DNA of 64,000 nt from Cryptomeria japonica (lineage: Eukaryota > Streptophyta > Pinopsida > Cupressales > Cupressaceae). A model generated the notes under the pieces. That model was not told the DNA's origin, did not search any database, and was given only the letters and a program-made list of their open reading frames with translations. Positions 10,918-23,755 of the stretch are shown piece by piece (positions within the stretch are counted from its first letter, which is position 1; every line of letters begins with the position of its first letter). The DNA is taken from the NCBI RefSeq assembly GCF_030272615.1, contig NC_081410.1:568619152-568683151 (forward strand), given 5' to 3'. A program made the position numbers and the translations under genes.

Positions 10918-12357
10918 AAATTGCTCAAGATTGTTCTTCTCGTCATGATCTCGATGTGCTCATCATGATCACAAACCATCAGTTTTGACATATCCAGTTA
11001 GTCATTCTTACTCTATGCATACTCCTATTTTGGCTCCCCCCACTCAGTCGAACGATCAGGGTCATACACTACTGATGTCATCCCTTGAGCACCCTAAGTG
11101 CTAAAAATTATCAAAATTTGATGAGCCCTAACTCAGAATCCGTGGCACTTGCAAATGATCCGTTTGAACCTACGGGGCCAAAAGAGGGGTCCCCACAAAA
11201 TCCTATCTCAGTTTTTCAAGATTCCCTATGGTTTTATTAGGGCAACATTTTTTCAGTTGGCAAAAAAATTGTCAGTTTCATTCAATCAAATGTTGTTGTG
11301 TGGCCAATTTCTTGTTCTGCTCATCGTGATCATGAACTATCAGTTTCAACATGTCCAATTAGGAATTATTACCCTATGCATTCTCCTATTTCCCCTCCCC
11401 CCCACTCGGTCCAACGCTCGGGGTCATACCCTACCGATGTCTTCCCTTGAGCACTCTAAGTGCTAAAAATTGTCAAACTTTGATGGGCCCTAACTCAAAA
11501 TCTGTGGCACCTGCAGATGATCTGTTTGAACCTATGGGGCCATGAAAGGGGTCCCTACAAAATCCTATCTCGGTTTTCAAGATTCCCTACGGTTTTGTTA
11601 GGGCAACATTTTTTAATTGGCGAAAAAATTGTCACTCTCATTCAATCAAATGTTGTCGGGTGGCTAATTTCTCATTTTGGTCGTCGTGATCACAAACCGC
11701 CAGTTTTGACATGTCCAGTTAGGAATTATTACCCTATTCATGCTCCTATTTCCTCCCCTCCACTCGGTTGAACTCTCAGGGTCATACCCTACCGACGTCG
11801 TCCCTTGAGCAGCCTAAGTGTTAAAAATTGTCAAACTTTGATGGACCCTAACTTGGAATCCGTGGTACCTACGAATGATCTGTTTGAACCTATGGGGCCA
11901 CTATAGGGGTCCCTACAAAATCCTATCTTGGTTTTTCAATATTCCCTACTGTTTTATTAGGGCAACATTTTTTCAGTTGGCAAAAAAATCGTCAGTCTCA
12001 TTCAATCAAATGTTGTCACGTGGCCAATTTATCGTTCTGCTCATCGTGATCATGAAACTTCAATTCCAACATGTCCAGTTAGGAATTATTACCCTATGCC
12101 TGCTCCTATTCCCATCCCCCCCCCCCACGTGGTCAAACGCTCGAGGGTCATACCCTTGAGCACCCTAAGTGCTAAAAATTTTCAAACTTTGATGGGCCCT
12201 AACTCAGAATCTGTGGCACCTACAAACAATCCATTTGAACCTATGGGGCCATGAGAGGGGTCCCTACAAAGTCCTATCTTGGTTTTTCAAGATTCCCTAC
12301 GGTTTTGTTAGGGCAACATTTTTTCAATTGGCCAAAAATTCGTCAGTCTCATTCAAT
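10918..12357. repeat. Four-copy ~360-bp tandem array
   Basis: The landmark AAGTGCTAAAAATT recurs at 11096, 11458, 11816 and 12167 (spacings 362, 358 and 351). Each unit also has TTTGAACCTATGGGGCC, TCAAGATTCCCTACGGTTTT and AACATTTTTTCA. ORFs such as MICLNLWGH repeat simply because the units repeat. The first copy is incomplete on the left, and the array stops abruptly after CAGTCTCATTCAATG. Confidence 0.9.
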
Positions 12358-13778
12358 GAAAAAATATAAATAAACAAGCATTACAATGTAGACACATAAT
12401 GATTATCAATATTTCCATGTATTGTATACACATAATTACCATTACACTTGCATGTGACATCCATGAACGAATATGCAAACATGATTTTTTATCATTATCA
12501 ATACAACTACACCAATGTACTCATGTACATATACATTGTATATCATCAATATAATTAAACCAGTTTGGTCATGGACATCGTATATTATCATAACAAAGTG
12601 ACATCAATTCACATCCATACACAAATAAAACATCCCACTTCATCTGCATCAGACATCCTCATGTCTTAAGAGAAAAGCTTACGTAGAAAAATGCCTGCAT
12701 ATAAATGAAGACCAAAATAAGCAACCTTTTTATGCGGAATGAATGTGCCACAAGGAAAAAATTATAACACTTAATACAAATTATTTTGTCAAATTATAAA
12801 TAGATCATTTGAAACATTTTTAAGATGTACAAGATTGTATAATTATGAAACTTACCAGTTTCTCTGCAAAGTCTACAAGTATGACTTTGAAGAAAGATGC
12901 ATGTTGATTAAAGCCATTCTCACTGCATTTCTCTGCATGGTTGAAGATGATGGTAGATATTGTCATTTCTAAACGGAAATACATTCACTTGACATAGTGT
13001 GTGAAAGTTTACAAAATTTAATCACATTGACAAAGCGAGGGACTTAGTGTTTACACACAAAATTTAATCTGATTAATGCACACAGAGCATACAGTGTTGT
13101 GTTTGGCTGTAAATTTTTGCAGTTATTGAAAAGAAAACTTAAAAAGTAGGTAAATATTGATAACCCCAAGGAATATGTACCATCACCAAGAGTAAACTAG
13201 TCAACGGTGAATGATCTAGCATGAACCTGTATTTTTACAAATTCTTAGTCTACACATAAAATGCATGCATGAACATAAAGGATTTATGATAATCACTTCA
13301 ACTGAAATGCATGATAATAAATGAAAAGGTGGTATTATATACCATAAAAATACATCACTTCAAATTATATCAAGAGAACCCACTATGTTGACGCAAAAAT
13401 CATAATGTGATAGTGTTGTATATCATCAAAAAGAATTGCACGAGCATAAAGGTTTTGCAATAATTATATCATCAAATATTGTCAAATAGTGTTGTCTAAT
13501 AATTTTTTTTATAAATCTCATCAAATGCATGATAATAAGTCGTGTTGCAAAAATACATCCCTTCGAATTATATCTAGTGTACCCACTATGTGCATGGAAA
13601 AACTATGTTGCCAAAAAAAGGTTCATCAATAGACCTGCATTTTGAACACATCCTTAATATACATGTAACAAACTTGAACATCAAGGTTTTATGATCATTG
13701 TTTGAAATGAAATGCATGATAAAAAAATAAGGCACCATTAAAGACATACTACTCAAGTATGCCTGAAGGGTCATCTCT
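12358..13778. other. AT-rich stretch without recognisable genes
   Basis: No coding or structural feature can be supported. The string AAATGCATGATAATAA recurs in slightly altered form near 13307, 13524 and 13710 with similar surroundings, so a diverged ~200-bp direct repeat may be present. The right part may belong to the DNA transposon whose gene follows. Confidence 0.5.
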
Positions 13779-16763
13779 TTACTCAAGAGTATCCAGTATT
13801 GCTTTATGATCAGTAGTAGTCACTATCCATAGGTCTTTGGTCTTCAGTTTTTCTTGATGCTTCAACAAATTGACATTTGTAACTATAATAGTGTGTGAAT
13901 ACATGAGAATGGTTTTGTGTCTCTCATAGTCTTCAAATGCAGGTATGCCATTGTTTCTAATCATGTATGTTTGTAACCAAGTTCCCACAACAACAACTGA
14001 ACCTGTAGGATATGTGAACCCATCATCATCTTTCATTGGTTGTGTTAGCTTTTGTTTTCTTTGTACACATCATGCCAACCAATATTCTGATCTCTCCTCA
14101 CTCCCTTGCAGTGCAACAACTGCAAAAACATGTCCTGGTTGTACAAGATTTGATAGACGGTCATACTCAAGTGAACTTTCCATGTCATCGTTTGACAAGG
14201 ATATTTTTTGAGATAAATGAGTTAGATATTGTGGAACCCATGTATCAACCCACTCACTTGACTCGCACCGAGCCCAATCACACAGAACAAAACTCTAACA
14301 AAAACAAGCCAATTCTTGTATCCAAATGGTCCAAGTACTTGCATATGAGCTGAGAAATGAATGCATCTTCGAAGAATCTTTAATTGTTTGACAATCCAAT
14401 CTATATCCCACAGTGCCCTCCTCAACCAACCAAAAGAATCTGGTCACTGCTAAATCAAGAGTACCTCCATGTGACAATGTTGAACTACACCAATCAACAA
14501 TAGAACACGCATCAGACAAATTTGCACCTGAAATCCTCATTCGCTCCTTAACTAGATCTCTCTTCAAACACGCACCTGCTCCATCATGCTCCCCCTTCCC
14601 ATACCCTGCCTCAAAAAACCACCAAATATGAGGTATACACCTCTCTATATGCATTATACTCAACCAATAAAACATGTAGGAATTCTTTAATTGACCCATA
14701 TAGTTATCTAACCATATGATATGTCGATCAATTTCACTATCTTTCTCATGCAAGAACTCAAAAAAATTCTCGAAAGAATGTTGCACATACTCGGAGGAGT
14801 GTGATCTATCATCACTCATATAAAAATGATACTCCCTGATTATCTTCATATCATCTTCTGTACTATCAGGATCATGTTTATATGTAATGTGAACAAAAAT
14901 AGCAATCTGGATTGAATTCTAGTACTGAGACTGTACCTCATCCTGTGGTTGCAATGTATAGTTCTTTGCAAAATCAACCACAGATACAATAGTACCAATT
15001 GGGAAAGAGTTCTTACACATCCTGAACTATTGATCCAACCACTGAGACCTATGGGTGTGCCTTGCATACTTGTAGAAAATATTTTCCTTAAAATCCAAAA
15101 TAAAATTAGCAACACTAACTTCTCTTGAGACTAATTCACATCTAGAACCTTCACCTCCACTCTTCAAAGTATATTTCACTATCTAATATCTTTTTTTCTC
15201 AACATAATTCTTTCCAAACTCATGTTCGCTGTCCTCATGAAAACATGAAATAAACTTTGACAACTCACCATATTGTGAGCACTTCTCATTCAAACAATCA
15301 TTTCTATAGAAATAGCAACCATCATCTCTAGGGCATAAAAATAGATTTTGCAAGTCTCTTGATGATCTTGGAAATAGCATTACACCACACTCCTAAAACA
15401 TCTCATTAGTATGCATCGTAGAACGAATATGGCATAAAAGTTCACGATACATTGAAAAATCCACATGGTACTTGCAACAACAAGTATTATGAATCTTAAG
15501 AGGTACACAATATAATGGCTTCAAATATTCAAAGGCCCTTTGTGATATTGGCAAAGTTGGATTTACTTCACAAAATGTTTTGTACAACATTGTTTGGCTT
15601 GATTCCAAGAAATGTTTTGGATGCGGTGTGTGGTCTCGATTGCTGATTCTTAATTTCAAAACGTCCTTTACATTGGGTGATACTCTAGAATTAGAGTGCC
15701 AAAATTGTTGAATCTCCTCCTTCACATTGTCAGTCAAATTTCTATCAACACGTGGAAGCTTCCCACCAAAACCCCATGTATCATGTTGAAGTGGATCATC
15801 AAGTCTTTGTCTTTGTGGAAGTGCTTTATCCAAAGTTTTATGGTTTATGTTCAAATCAACACAAGTTCGTCTCATTTGACGAGCCTTCGTCAATTGATGG
15901 CTTACTAAGGAGGTTGTAATCACTCTTCGAGAGGCTCTCTTATCTCTTTCCTTGGTATTCTTTCCAATAGAATTGAGAGCTTCAAATAGATTTTTGACAA
16001 TAATAGAATTTCTCTCCATCTTCTTGTTCATATGAATCTTCAATTCATTTAGCATTGGTCTCATGTATAGAAATTAAGTTGGCATTGCTTGGTCAGTGTC
16101 TTATTGCTAAAATTTTGGTCGAAAAGTTGTGTAGCCCACAATCGAACGGTTGTTGTTGACCTCTTGCCTTCAAGATTCTCAATAATTTTCTCATCAATTT
16201 AAAGTAACCATTTTGGGGTTCTTGAAGGTCTTGGATTTGGAATTTGTCTTTCATCCATGAGAGGGTCTTCATTTCTAAAGTAATTAGGTGTTACATATTG
16301 TTCACTTGGTTGAGCAATTCTACCTTCAATGTCAAAGTTTTCCACATTTCACCTCCAATGTCAAAATTTTCCACATGTTTCACTTCGTATGTCAAAACTT
16401 TCTACATTTTCACCTCCAATGTCAAAAAATTTCATATGTACACCAAAATTATGGACAACTTCATTGTCAACTCCCAAATTTTGACTTTCCATTCTTACAT
16501 CATGTTGAGCATTTTCATTATCACTTTCAACATTTTCAACATGTTCAACATTTTCACTTTCAAAATCTACATTTTCATTTTCAATAACTTGTTCAACATT
16601 TTTAAAATTCAATTTCCTCTTCACTTGAAGTAACATTAGCAATATTTAACATACCTTGTCTTCTCCTCCTATGACCTTCTCTATCTCTTTCTCTATACAC
16701 TTCAATTTGGTCATTTGAAAGCTTTCTTTTGTGTTTAGACTTCTGATGATGACTAATCCCCAT
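13779..16763 (-). pseudogene. Transposase-like gene with GKGEHDGAGA motif, broken
   Basis: Start chosen at the ATG at 16763 (MGISHHQKSKHKRK, basic). A Glu/Asn/Val low-complexity part follows (16361-16642, shifted frame). The segment 16064-15393 has LKLRISNRDHTPHPKHFLE, LPISQRAFEYLKPLY and a Cys cluster NTCCCKYH. The same frame then runs on through TAG stops near 15394, 15184, 15030 and 14921 to MSDDRSH, IIWLDNYMGQLK, FFEAGYGKGEHDGAGAC and a late MHSF...LACFC Cys pair (14849-14295). The tail (14036-13779) holds YPTGSVVVVGTW. Acidic residues in ISDD/WLDN-like blocks plus the GKG-DGAGA block resemble an eukaryotic DDE-type transposase family that I remember from many plant and animal genomes as unnamed proteins. 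Superfamily assignment is not secure. All four internal stops in the middle part are TAG. Confidence 0.6.
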
Positions 16764-16943
16764 TTACCTCCACAAAGATGCTCCTAAATGATTGACAATG
16801 TAAGATTTGACTTTAAGAATCTCTCAAAAGCACAAAATTGTCTCAACCTATTTGAAAACTCATGATCGACAAAAACTAGAATGTGAAGAATGTGGGTTGT
16901 TGGAATCCACAAAATGACCCACAAGGCTCTTTTTTATTTATAA

Positions 16944-17095
16944 AAATTGGATATTCGATTATATCGGATATCAGATTTTAATGCATAAATTTGGGGTCCC
17001 AAAAATAATTCCTGTTGCCACCTTTTTTTTACTATTGCCACATTAATGGCGGTGGAAAAAATTGGATTTTGATTATATTAGATATCTGATTTCAG
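16944..17095. repeat. Left copies of AAAAATTGGATAT...GATATC motif
   Basis: Two adjacent related stretches (about 16944-16982 and 17053-17090) share AAAAATTGGAT, then GATTATAT(C/T), then GATATC(A/T)GATTT. Inverted relatives occur at 32489-32546, on the far side of the GA/satellite/CT block. They may be terminal or subterminal repeats of a larger element. Between 16764 and 16943 I see nothing else. Confidence 0.5.
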
Positions 17096-17103
17096 TACTC
17101 ATA

Positions 17104-17190
17104 TTTTAGAGAGAGAGATTAGGGGAGGGGGAGAGAGAGAGATTGGGGGAGAGAGGGGGGAGGGGGTAGGGGGAGAGAGAGATTAGGGGA

Positions 17191-17245
<55 letters not shown>

Positions 17246-17409
17246 GGGGAAAGTAGGAGAGAGAAAGATTAGGGGAGAGGGAGACAGCGAGAGATTGGGG
17301 GGAGACAGAGAGATTGGGGGAGAGGGAGAGAGAGAGACTAGGGGAGAGGGATAGAGAGAGATTAGGGGAGAGAGGGTGATATATATATATATAGAGAGAG
17401 AGAGAGATA

Positions 17410-17498
<89 letters not shown>

Positions 17499-17529
17499 AG
17501 GGGGTAGGGGGAGAGAGAGATTAGGGGAT
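17104..17529. repeat. GA-rich array with GATTAGGGGAGAG units (left part)
   Basis: Pure (GA)n runs at 17194-17240 and 17391-17492 are interspersed with ~20-base units AGAGAGATTAGGGGAGAGGG and a short (TA)n. The same unit type resumes at 29421, right after the inserted Ty3 block, so both are parts of one array. The Leu/Ser ORF on the minus strand is an artefact of this repeat. Confidence 0.9.
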
Positions 17530-19105
17530 TGATGTAGAGGGTTTGGGATGTTATATTAGTTTCTTGTTTTTTACTCAAAAAAGGGTCTCCACTTGGAATC
17601 ACCCAATGGACCAATTTATTTAACCTACTAAAGGTTTCTAGAGCTTGACCTAGATCCTTCCCAAGGATCTCTTCACTCAGGCCAACTCACAACTGACAAG
17701 GAGTCTCCTACCCCTAAGGTTCCAACCCTTCAACCAAGGACACCTAACATCCCCAAACACCAAGCAACAAGATCTTTACACAAAAGGTGGAATCTAACCT
17801 ATGTGAGTGTTTACACATGTCTTATATGGTATTTTCACTAATCTTGACCCCTTAGATGGGTGTTTACTAGCCCTTTGTGTCTTTTCCCCTTTTGGACCTA
17901 GGAAATAGGGCTACAAGCAATTAACGCTCCATTCTTTCTTTTCTTGATTTGTATCACCACCTACCTGACCAAACCCCTAAATAAATTTGATATTAAAATA
18001 CCCTTTTGGGAATTATACAATATTCCAAACTTGTGCATTTGGGTTTTGAGTACGGATGGTCAAACCCTACTGACCCTATTTAGCCTCTTCTAGCCGGTAT
18101 TGGGGTTTAAGCTCTCCAAATCTTCACCAGTCACAAAGGAATGAAAGGATAAAACTTTAAAAGGGTCTACACTTGTCCAAGGGTCCTTCTCATGCCAATT
18201 TTGACCATCCTTCAATCTATTGTTCAAGGTTTCCACCCTCTTTTCCTAATGCATAGGCTTGCCACATGAGCGATGTCAAGCCTAGGGTATCATCTTAGGA
18301 AAGACAACTGACACTTCCTATCTCCAAAACCACCATGAAAATATAGTATAAATGAAAAATCAACATCCTCCCAAGTTTCAGATTGATCCCATAGAGAGAT
18401 GTTGATTTGTGTCACTGTATGCATCCAAACCCTGGTTTTGACGTTTTTGTCCGGCCAGTGGGATAGGAAATTTAGTTTCTTACAAACCTGAAGGATTCAA
18501 GACCTTAGATCAAATCCAAATGGATGGTGAACCTCTATTATAAATTTCCAAATGTTTAATTCATACCCACCATTCATAAGGAATTATGGAAGAACAAAAA
18601 ACTCAAGAAAAATGCAAGAAATCACAATAACTGTTTGCTTTGAAGAAAATAAACTCATTCAATATCATCTCTAACTAGTAGGAATCGTTCCTCTAGGATT
18701 ATATCATGACAAGGAATTCCTCCAACTACCTCAAATGCATACAATCAACCAACTAACCGTTGGGATAGCCACATTTCAAAATCTTGAAAGAAAAGTTGCT
18801 TAAGACAATAATGCAACTTTGCAACTTTTGTCAACTTTCTACAATTCGGTCTTGCCTTCACACCAAAGGTCAAGAATGAAAATACCACACATTGCAGACC
18901 CCTAAACATCAAAAGTACATATAAAATGCCCATACAAGGCCTTTGACCAAGTTGACACACCTTGGGGCCTTAAGGCTTATTACACTGCCTAGACCTAATC
19001 AATAGGCCTTCAAACACACACATTGCACATCCTATTCAAATGAACCAGAATGATGTAGACACATGAAAAAATGAAGTAGACACATGTACTAGTGCCCCTG
19101 CACCA
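17530..19105 (-). repeat. Chromovirus LTR, copy 1 (3' LTR of internal copy A)
   Basis: Begins TGATGTAGAGGGTTTGGGATG and ends CCCCTGCACCA on the plus strand; in element orientation it runs TGGTGC...CATCA. Length is 1576 bp. On the internal side lies a purine tract (CCAGGGGAGTA on the minus strand) just upstream, as expected for a PPT. The short ORF MCQLGQRPC near 18960 recurs in all three LTRs and is not a gene. Confidence 0.85.
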
Positions 19106-19126
19106 TACTCCCCTGGACAAGAAAAC

Positions 19127-22100
19127 TCAAGTCCGTTGAGTTGCCAACTGGTTGACTATAGTTCCATGCTTGAGGATATCACTTTCACTCATCCAAGTAG
19201 ATTCAGACTCAGGAAGCCCCTTCCATTTGACCAAATAGTCTTTGTATACACATTTCCTTGTTTGTTTGATCATCTTGGAGTCGATAATGCACTCCAATTC
19301 AAATGGCTTGATAGGCCGTAGATCCTTCATCCACTCTACATCCTCTTCCTCAAGAGATGAATCAGGTGCTGCATCTATCAAGGATCTTTTGAAGGCTGTC
19401 AAATCACATACATTGTAGATGGGAGATATTCCCAAGTCTGCTGGAAGTTCAACTTCATATGCATTGTAACCAAATTTATGAACCACCTGGAGGGGTCCTA
19501 TCTTCTTCATGATCAGTTTAGAGGGTTGGCCTTTAGGTAACCTTTGTTTCCTTAGGTAAGCCATCACCAAATCCCCTACTTTGAACTAAACATATACTCT
19601 AAGTTTATATTTATCAACACTTTGTTGAAGTGAAGCCTTAACTTGTTCATGAATCTCCTTCATGGTGACAACAAAATCTTCTCCTTGGGCACTCCTTTTC
19701 TCCATGCCTCCAAGATCTTTAAGTTCAAGTATCCCTTTGGTATGTAGGCCATACACAACCTCAAATGGACTTCTCCCTATGCTCCCTTTGACTGAATCAT
19801 TGTATGCATGTTCAGCTTGTCCAATCACTAAATCCCAACTTTGTCCATGTTGCTTGGTAAGGCATCTAAGGAGATTGCCAAGGGATCTATTAACCACCTC
19901 AGTTTGTCCATAAGTCTTAGGGTGGTATGCTGATGAAAATGATAGATTGGTACCTAATTTCTTCCAGAGAGTCCTCCAAAAATGACTAACAAACTTGGAG
20001 TCTCTATCAGTGACAATATTGAGAGGCAATCAATATATCCTTACAACTTCTTTGACAAACAGACCTGCAATACAAGATGCATCATTTGTGCATTTACATG
20101 GCATGAAATGAGCCATCTTGTTGAACCTATGAACAATTACAAAGACACTGTCAAACCCCCTAGGAGTTTTGGGCAATCCAAGTACAAAATCCATACTAAG
20201 GCTTTCCAAAGGCCTAGTAGGAATCGGTAAAGGCTGATACAAACCAACATTGGCTGAAACACCTTTTTCCCTTTGACAAATAAGACAATGCTCCACAACT
20301 CTTCTTACCTTTGCCTGCATCTTGGGCCAAAAGCATATTGGGCCAAAAGTAAAGCCTTGATACCTTCTTTAAGGTTTTGTCCAAACCAAAATGACCTCCA
20401 AGACTACCATTGTGTTTCTCTCTAATGATATTCTCCCTCATAGAACATTGTGGAATGCATAATTGATGCCCCTTGGAGAGAAATCCATCATGTAACATAA
20501 AATCAGAAAACTCAACATGAAAAGAGTCAGCAAACTTAGTACATACATCATATGCATCCTTGAAATCATTATCCTCCTTGTACATGGCCTTAAGAAAATC
20601 AACACCAACACTTTGCAACTGAATTTGTTGGACAGTGAGCGTTCTCCTGCTCAAAGCATCTGGAACCTTATTAGTCACACCCTTCTTGTGTTTGATGGTA
20701 AAGGTGTAAGGTTGGAGTTGTTCAACCCACTTGATGTGCTTTTGGTTCAACTTCTCTTGCCCATTAAGAAAACTCAATGCATGGTTATTAGTATAAACAA
20801 TACACTCTTTTGGAAGAAGGTAATGGTGCAACTTTTTGAGTGTTTTCACCATGACATAAAGCTCCAAATCACAGGTTGAATACCTCTATTTATCCTCATT
20901 CAATTTCTTTGAAAAGAATGCCACTGGATGTCCTTCTTGACTAAGGACTGCACCTATTTCCTTCTTTCTTGCATCACATTCAACTATAAAAGCCTGATCA
21001 AAACTAGGGAGCCTCAAGGTGGGAAGTTTTGCAACCTTCCTCTTCAAAATCTCAAAGATTTGGGCTGCTTTCTTTGTCCATTCAAACCTACATTTGATTC
21101 CTCCTTTTATAGTGTTAAGGATGGGAGCATAAATATGACTAAAGCCCTTGATGAAATTTTTATAGAAAGTAGCCAATCCATGAAAGATCCTAACATGACC
21201 TACTGTCCTAGGTGTAGGCCAATTTACAATAGCATCAACCTTAGAAAGATCCATTTTCAAACATCCATTTGAAACTACAAAGCCTAGATACACCAACTCA
21301 GTTTTCATGAATTCACACTTCTTTAGATTGATTACCAATTTTTCCTCATGAAGCTTCCTCAAAACCTGATCCAAATGTTTCAAATGCTCCTCCTTGGACT
21401 TTCTAAAAACCAAGATGTCATCAAGATAAACAATAACAAATTTTCCAATAAATTCTGCCAATACCTCATTCATGAGGCGCATAAAAGTACTGGGTGAATT
21501 TGTGAAGCCAAATGTCATCACCATCCACTCATATAAGCCCTCATTGGTTTTAAAGGCTATCTTCCAATCATCACTAGGTTTGATTCTGATCTGATGGGTA
21601 CCTAACTTCAAATCAATCTTTGAAAATTAGGATGACCCTCCAAGATAGTCCATTAGGTCTTCAATCCTAGGCATAGGAAACCGCTACCTAATTGTGATCG
21701 TGTTGATGACTCTAGAATCAGTGCATATCCTCCATGTTCCATTTCTTTTGGTGCCAAAATAGTGGGTATATCACATGGGCTCAAACTCTTCCTAATTAAC
21801 CCCTTATCCAAAAGGTCTTGCACTTGTCTTTCTATCTCCTCATTCTTACTAGGAGTCGTCTTGTAGGCAACTTTATTATACAACGTCACTCCAGGGATTA
21901 GATCAATTTGAGGACTGATTTCTCTGATGGGAGGCAAGTTATCAAGCATGTCTTTGGCCACAACTCCCTTATATTTATCCAACATGGCTTGCACTTCACT
22001 AGGAATCTCTCCTTTCTCACCATTTCTTTGCTTGGACTCATCATTTGGGTGTAAAACTAAAGCATAGGCTTGGGTCTCTTCTTGTTTGCGGACTTTCAAA

Positions 22101-23718
22101 AACTCCTTTTGACTAAGCAACATGACATGCGGACTAACAATCTTTGCTTCCCCTTGATCAGGTAAAGGATCCATCCTAAACTGTCTACCATTCTTGGTAA
22201 TGACATACACATTTTTCTCACCATCATGTTGTGCTTTGACATCATACTACCAAGGGCGACCTATCAATAGGTGACAAGCATCCATAGGAAGGATATCACA
22301 CAAGATCCTATCCTTATAGTCCCCCATTTCAAAATCTACCCAAGTTTGATCATCTACTATTACATGCTACCCCTTGTTAAGCCAGGATACTCTATAAGGA
22401 CTCACATGTGGTAACCTTTTCAATTTTAACTTCTCTACCATTTCTAAAGAAACAATATTCTCTATGGATCCAGAATCAACAATCACTTTGCAAACCTTAC
22501 CATGAGACTTACAAGTAGTTTTGAAGAGTGACTTTCTTTGTGGGGGCTCTTTGCCTTCGGGTACCTTCAACAACGTCCTCCTTAGCATAAGGATTTCTCC
22601 ATACAAGGTAGGACCTGCATTTCCCATGGTTGAATTGACACTTTTTCCATCATCTTCTTGCACAAGTTGAGTCCTTTCCGATTCATGTGAGCTAGAAGCT
22701 TTCTCCGGGCATCGACTCATAGTGTGACCCACTTGGTTGCAATTGTAACATTTACCAGTGAAAACACCAAGTCCTCTACCTTGGTTTCCTTTCCTACCCC
22801 TTCCAAATGGTCTTCTTCCTCCTCTAAAGCCTCCATTATTGTTATTGAACTCTCCATTCAACTCTTGCTAGTTAGAATCACCATTTTTAAAAGGAGTATT
22901 CCTTCCTCCATAGTCACCTCTACCTCTGAAATTTATGCCACCTCTCCCTCTATTATTTTGTTCTCCTCTCCTCTTTATCTTATCTTCAACCCTCAATGCC
23001 AATTGGAAGGATTTTTGCATAGTGTCTGGAGCCATGATGCTGATCTCATCTTGGATGGTTTGGCTTAACCCATTTAGATATCTAGCCACCTTCTCTGCCT
23101 CTTTTTCATGCTTCTTGGACCTAAGAATTAGCTTTTGAAATTCTTCGGTATATGCATTCACATCCAACTCCCTCTGTCTAAGATTTTGCATATTCTTACA
23201 CATCTGAACCTCATAGTCTATTGGTAGAAATTGGTCTTTGATTTTGTTCTTCATCCTCTCCCAAGAGGATATCTTCTTCTTCCCTATTTTCACCCTTTCT
23301 TCCTATAGCACTGTCCACCACAATAAGGTAGACACCTGGATTTTTCCAAACTCACTCTTTTCTCCTCTAGGATCTCTTTGTACTCAAAGTGGTTATTGAG
23401 TACTTCTATCCATTCAAGAACCTCTTCTCCATTCAGGATACCGCTATAGATAGGTATAATTTCCATATTATCCCTATTTACTGATTTTAGGGCATCCAAG
23501 AACATCTTTTGATCAGGTGCCATATTTTGAGGGATGGCCTCCTACTCCTCATTCTCCTCTTCTGATTCATCATCACAAGTTTTGTCCTTTCCCTTGGATT
23601 GTCTGGTCTCTTTAAGTTCCTCTTCAAGCAACTCTTCTACCATATTCTTCATGGCCTCTGGGTTCATTGCCTTAGGAGGCATTGTAGCAGCCTCTTCTCC
23701 AAATTTTGAGTCTAACAT
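19127..23718 (-). pseudogene. Chromovirus gag-pol, internal copy A
   Basis: In element order: Gag from the ATG at 23718 (MLDSKFGEE), with Glu-rich and retro-gag parts (SSWERMKNKIKDQFLP, 23293-22868); zinc knuckle CYNCNQVGHTMSRC; protease-like VIVDSGSIENIVSLEM near 22480; RT with QIRIKPSDDWKIAF and YLDD (21611-20886); RNase H (20867-20520); integrase HHCC with REKHNGSLGGHFG and core [29 protein letters not shown]; and a C-terminal chromodomain YLVKWKGLPESESTW (19570-19127). The chromodomain places it among plant chromoviruses. Frameshifts separate gag N-terminus from the rest, PR from RT, and RNase H from integrase, and stops occur between blocks, so it is inactive. Confidence 0.9.
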
Positions 23719-23734
23719 ACACTATTCCACTGTT

Positions 23735-23755
23735 GTTATATCTTAGATACCAATA
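23735..23755 (-). other. Primer binding site of chromovirus copy A
   Basis: Directly inside the 5' LTR (element orientation), the minus strand reads TTGGTATCTAAGA. This resembles the initiator-Met tRNA complementary site TGGTATCAGAGC with changes at its 3' part. Position next to the LTR edge supports the call. Confidence 0.6.

Noticed and set aside
11149-12159. Three similar ORFs beginning M(Q)MI(R/C)LNL
   Set aside because: They appear because the 360-bp tandem unit repeats; no similarity to proteins is apparent.
17243-17614. Ser/Leu-rich ORF on the minus strand (and a similar one at 29433-29801)
   Set aside because: They are translations of the GA/GATTAGGGG arrays; the SLSLSL pattern is purely the dinucleotide repeat.
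18745-18960. 71-codon ORF MCQLGQRPC, also at 24970 and 29073
   Set aside because: It lies wholly within the three chromovirus LTR copies and has no recognisable domain.
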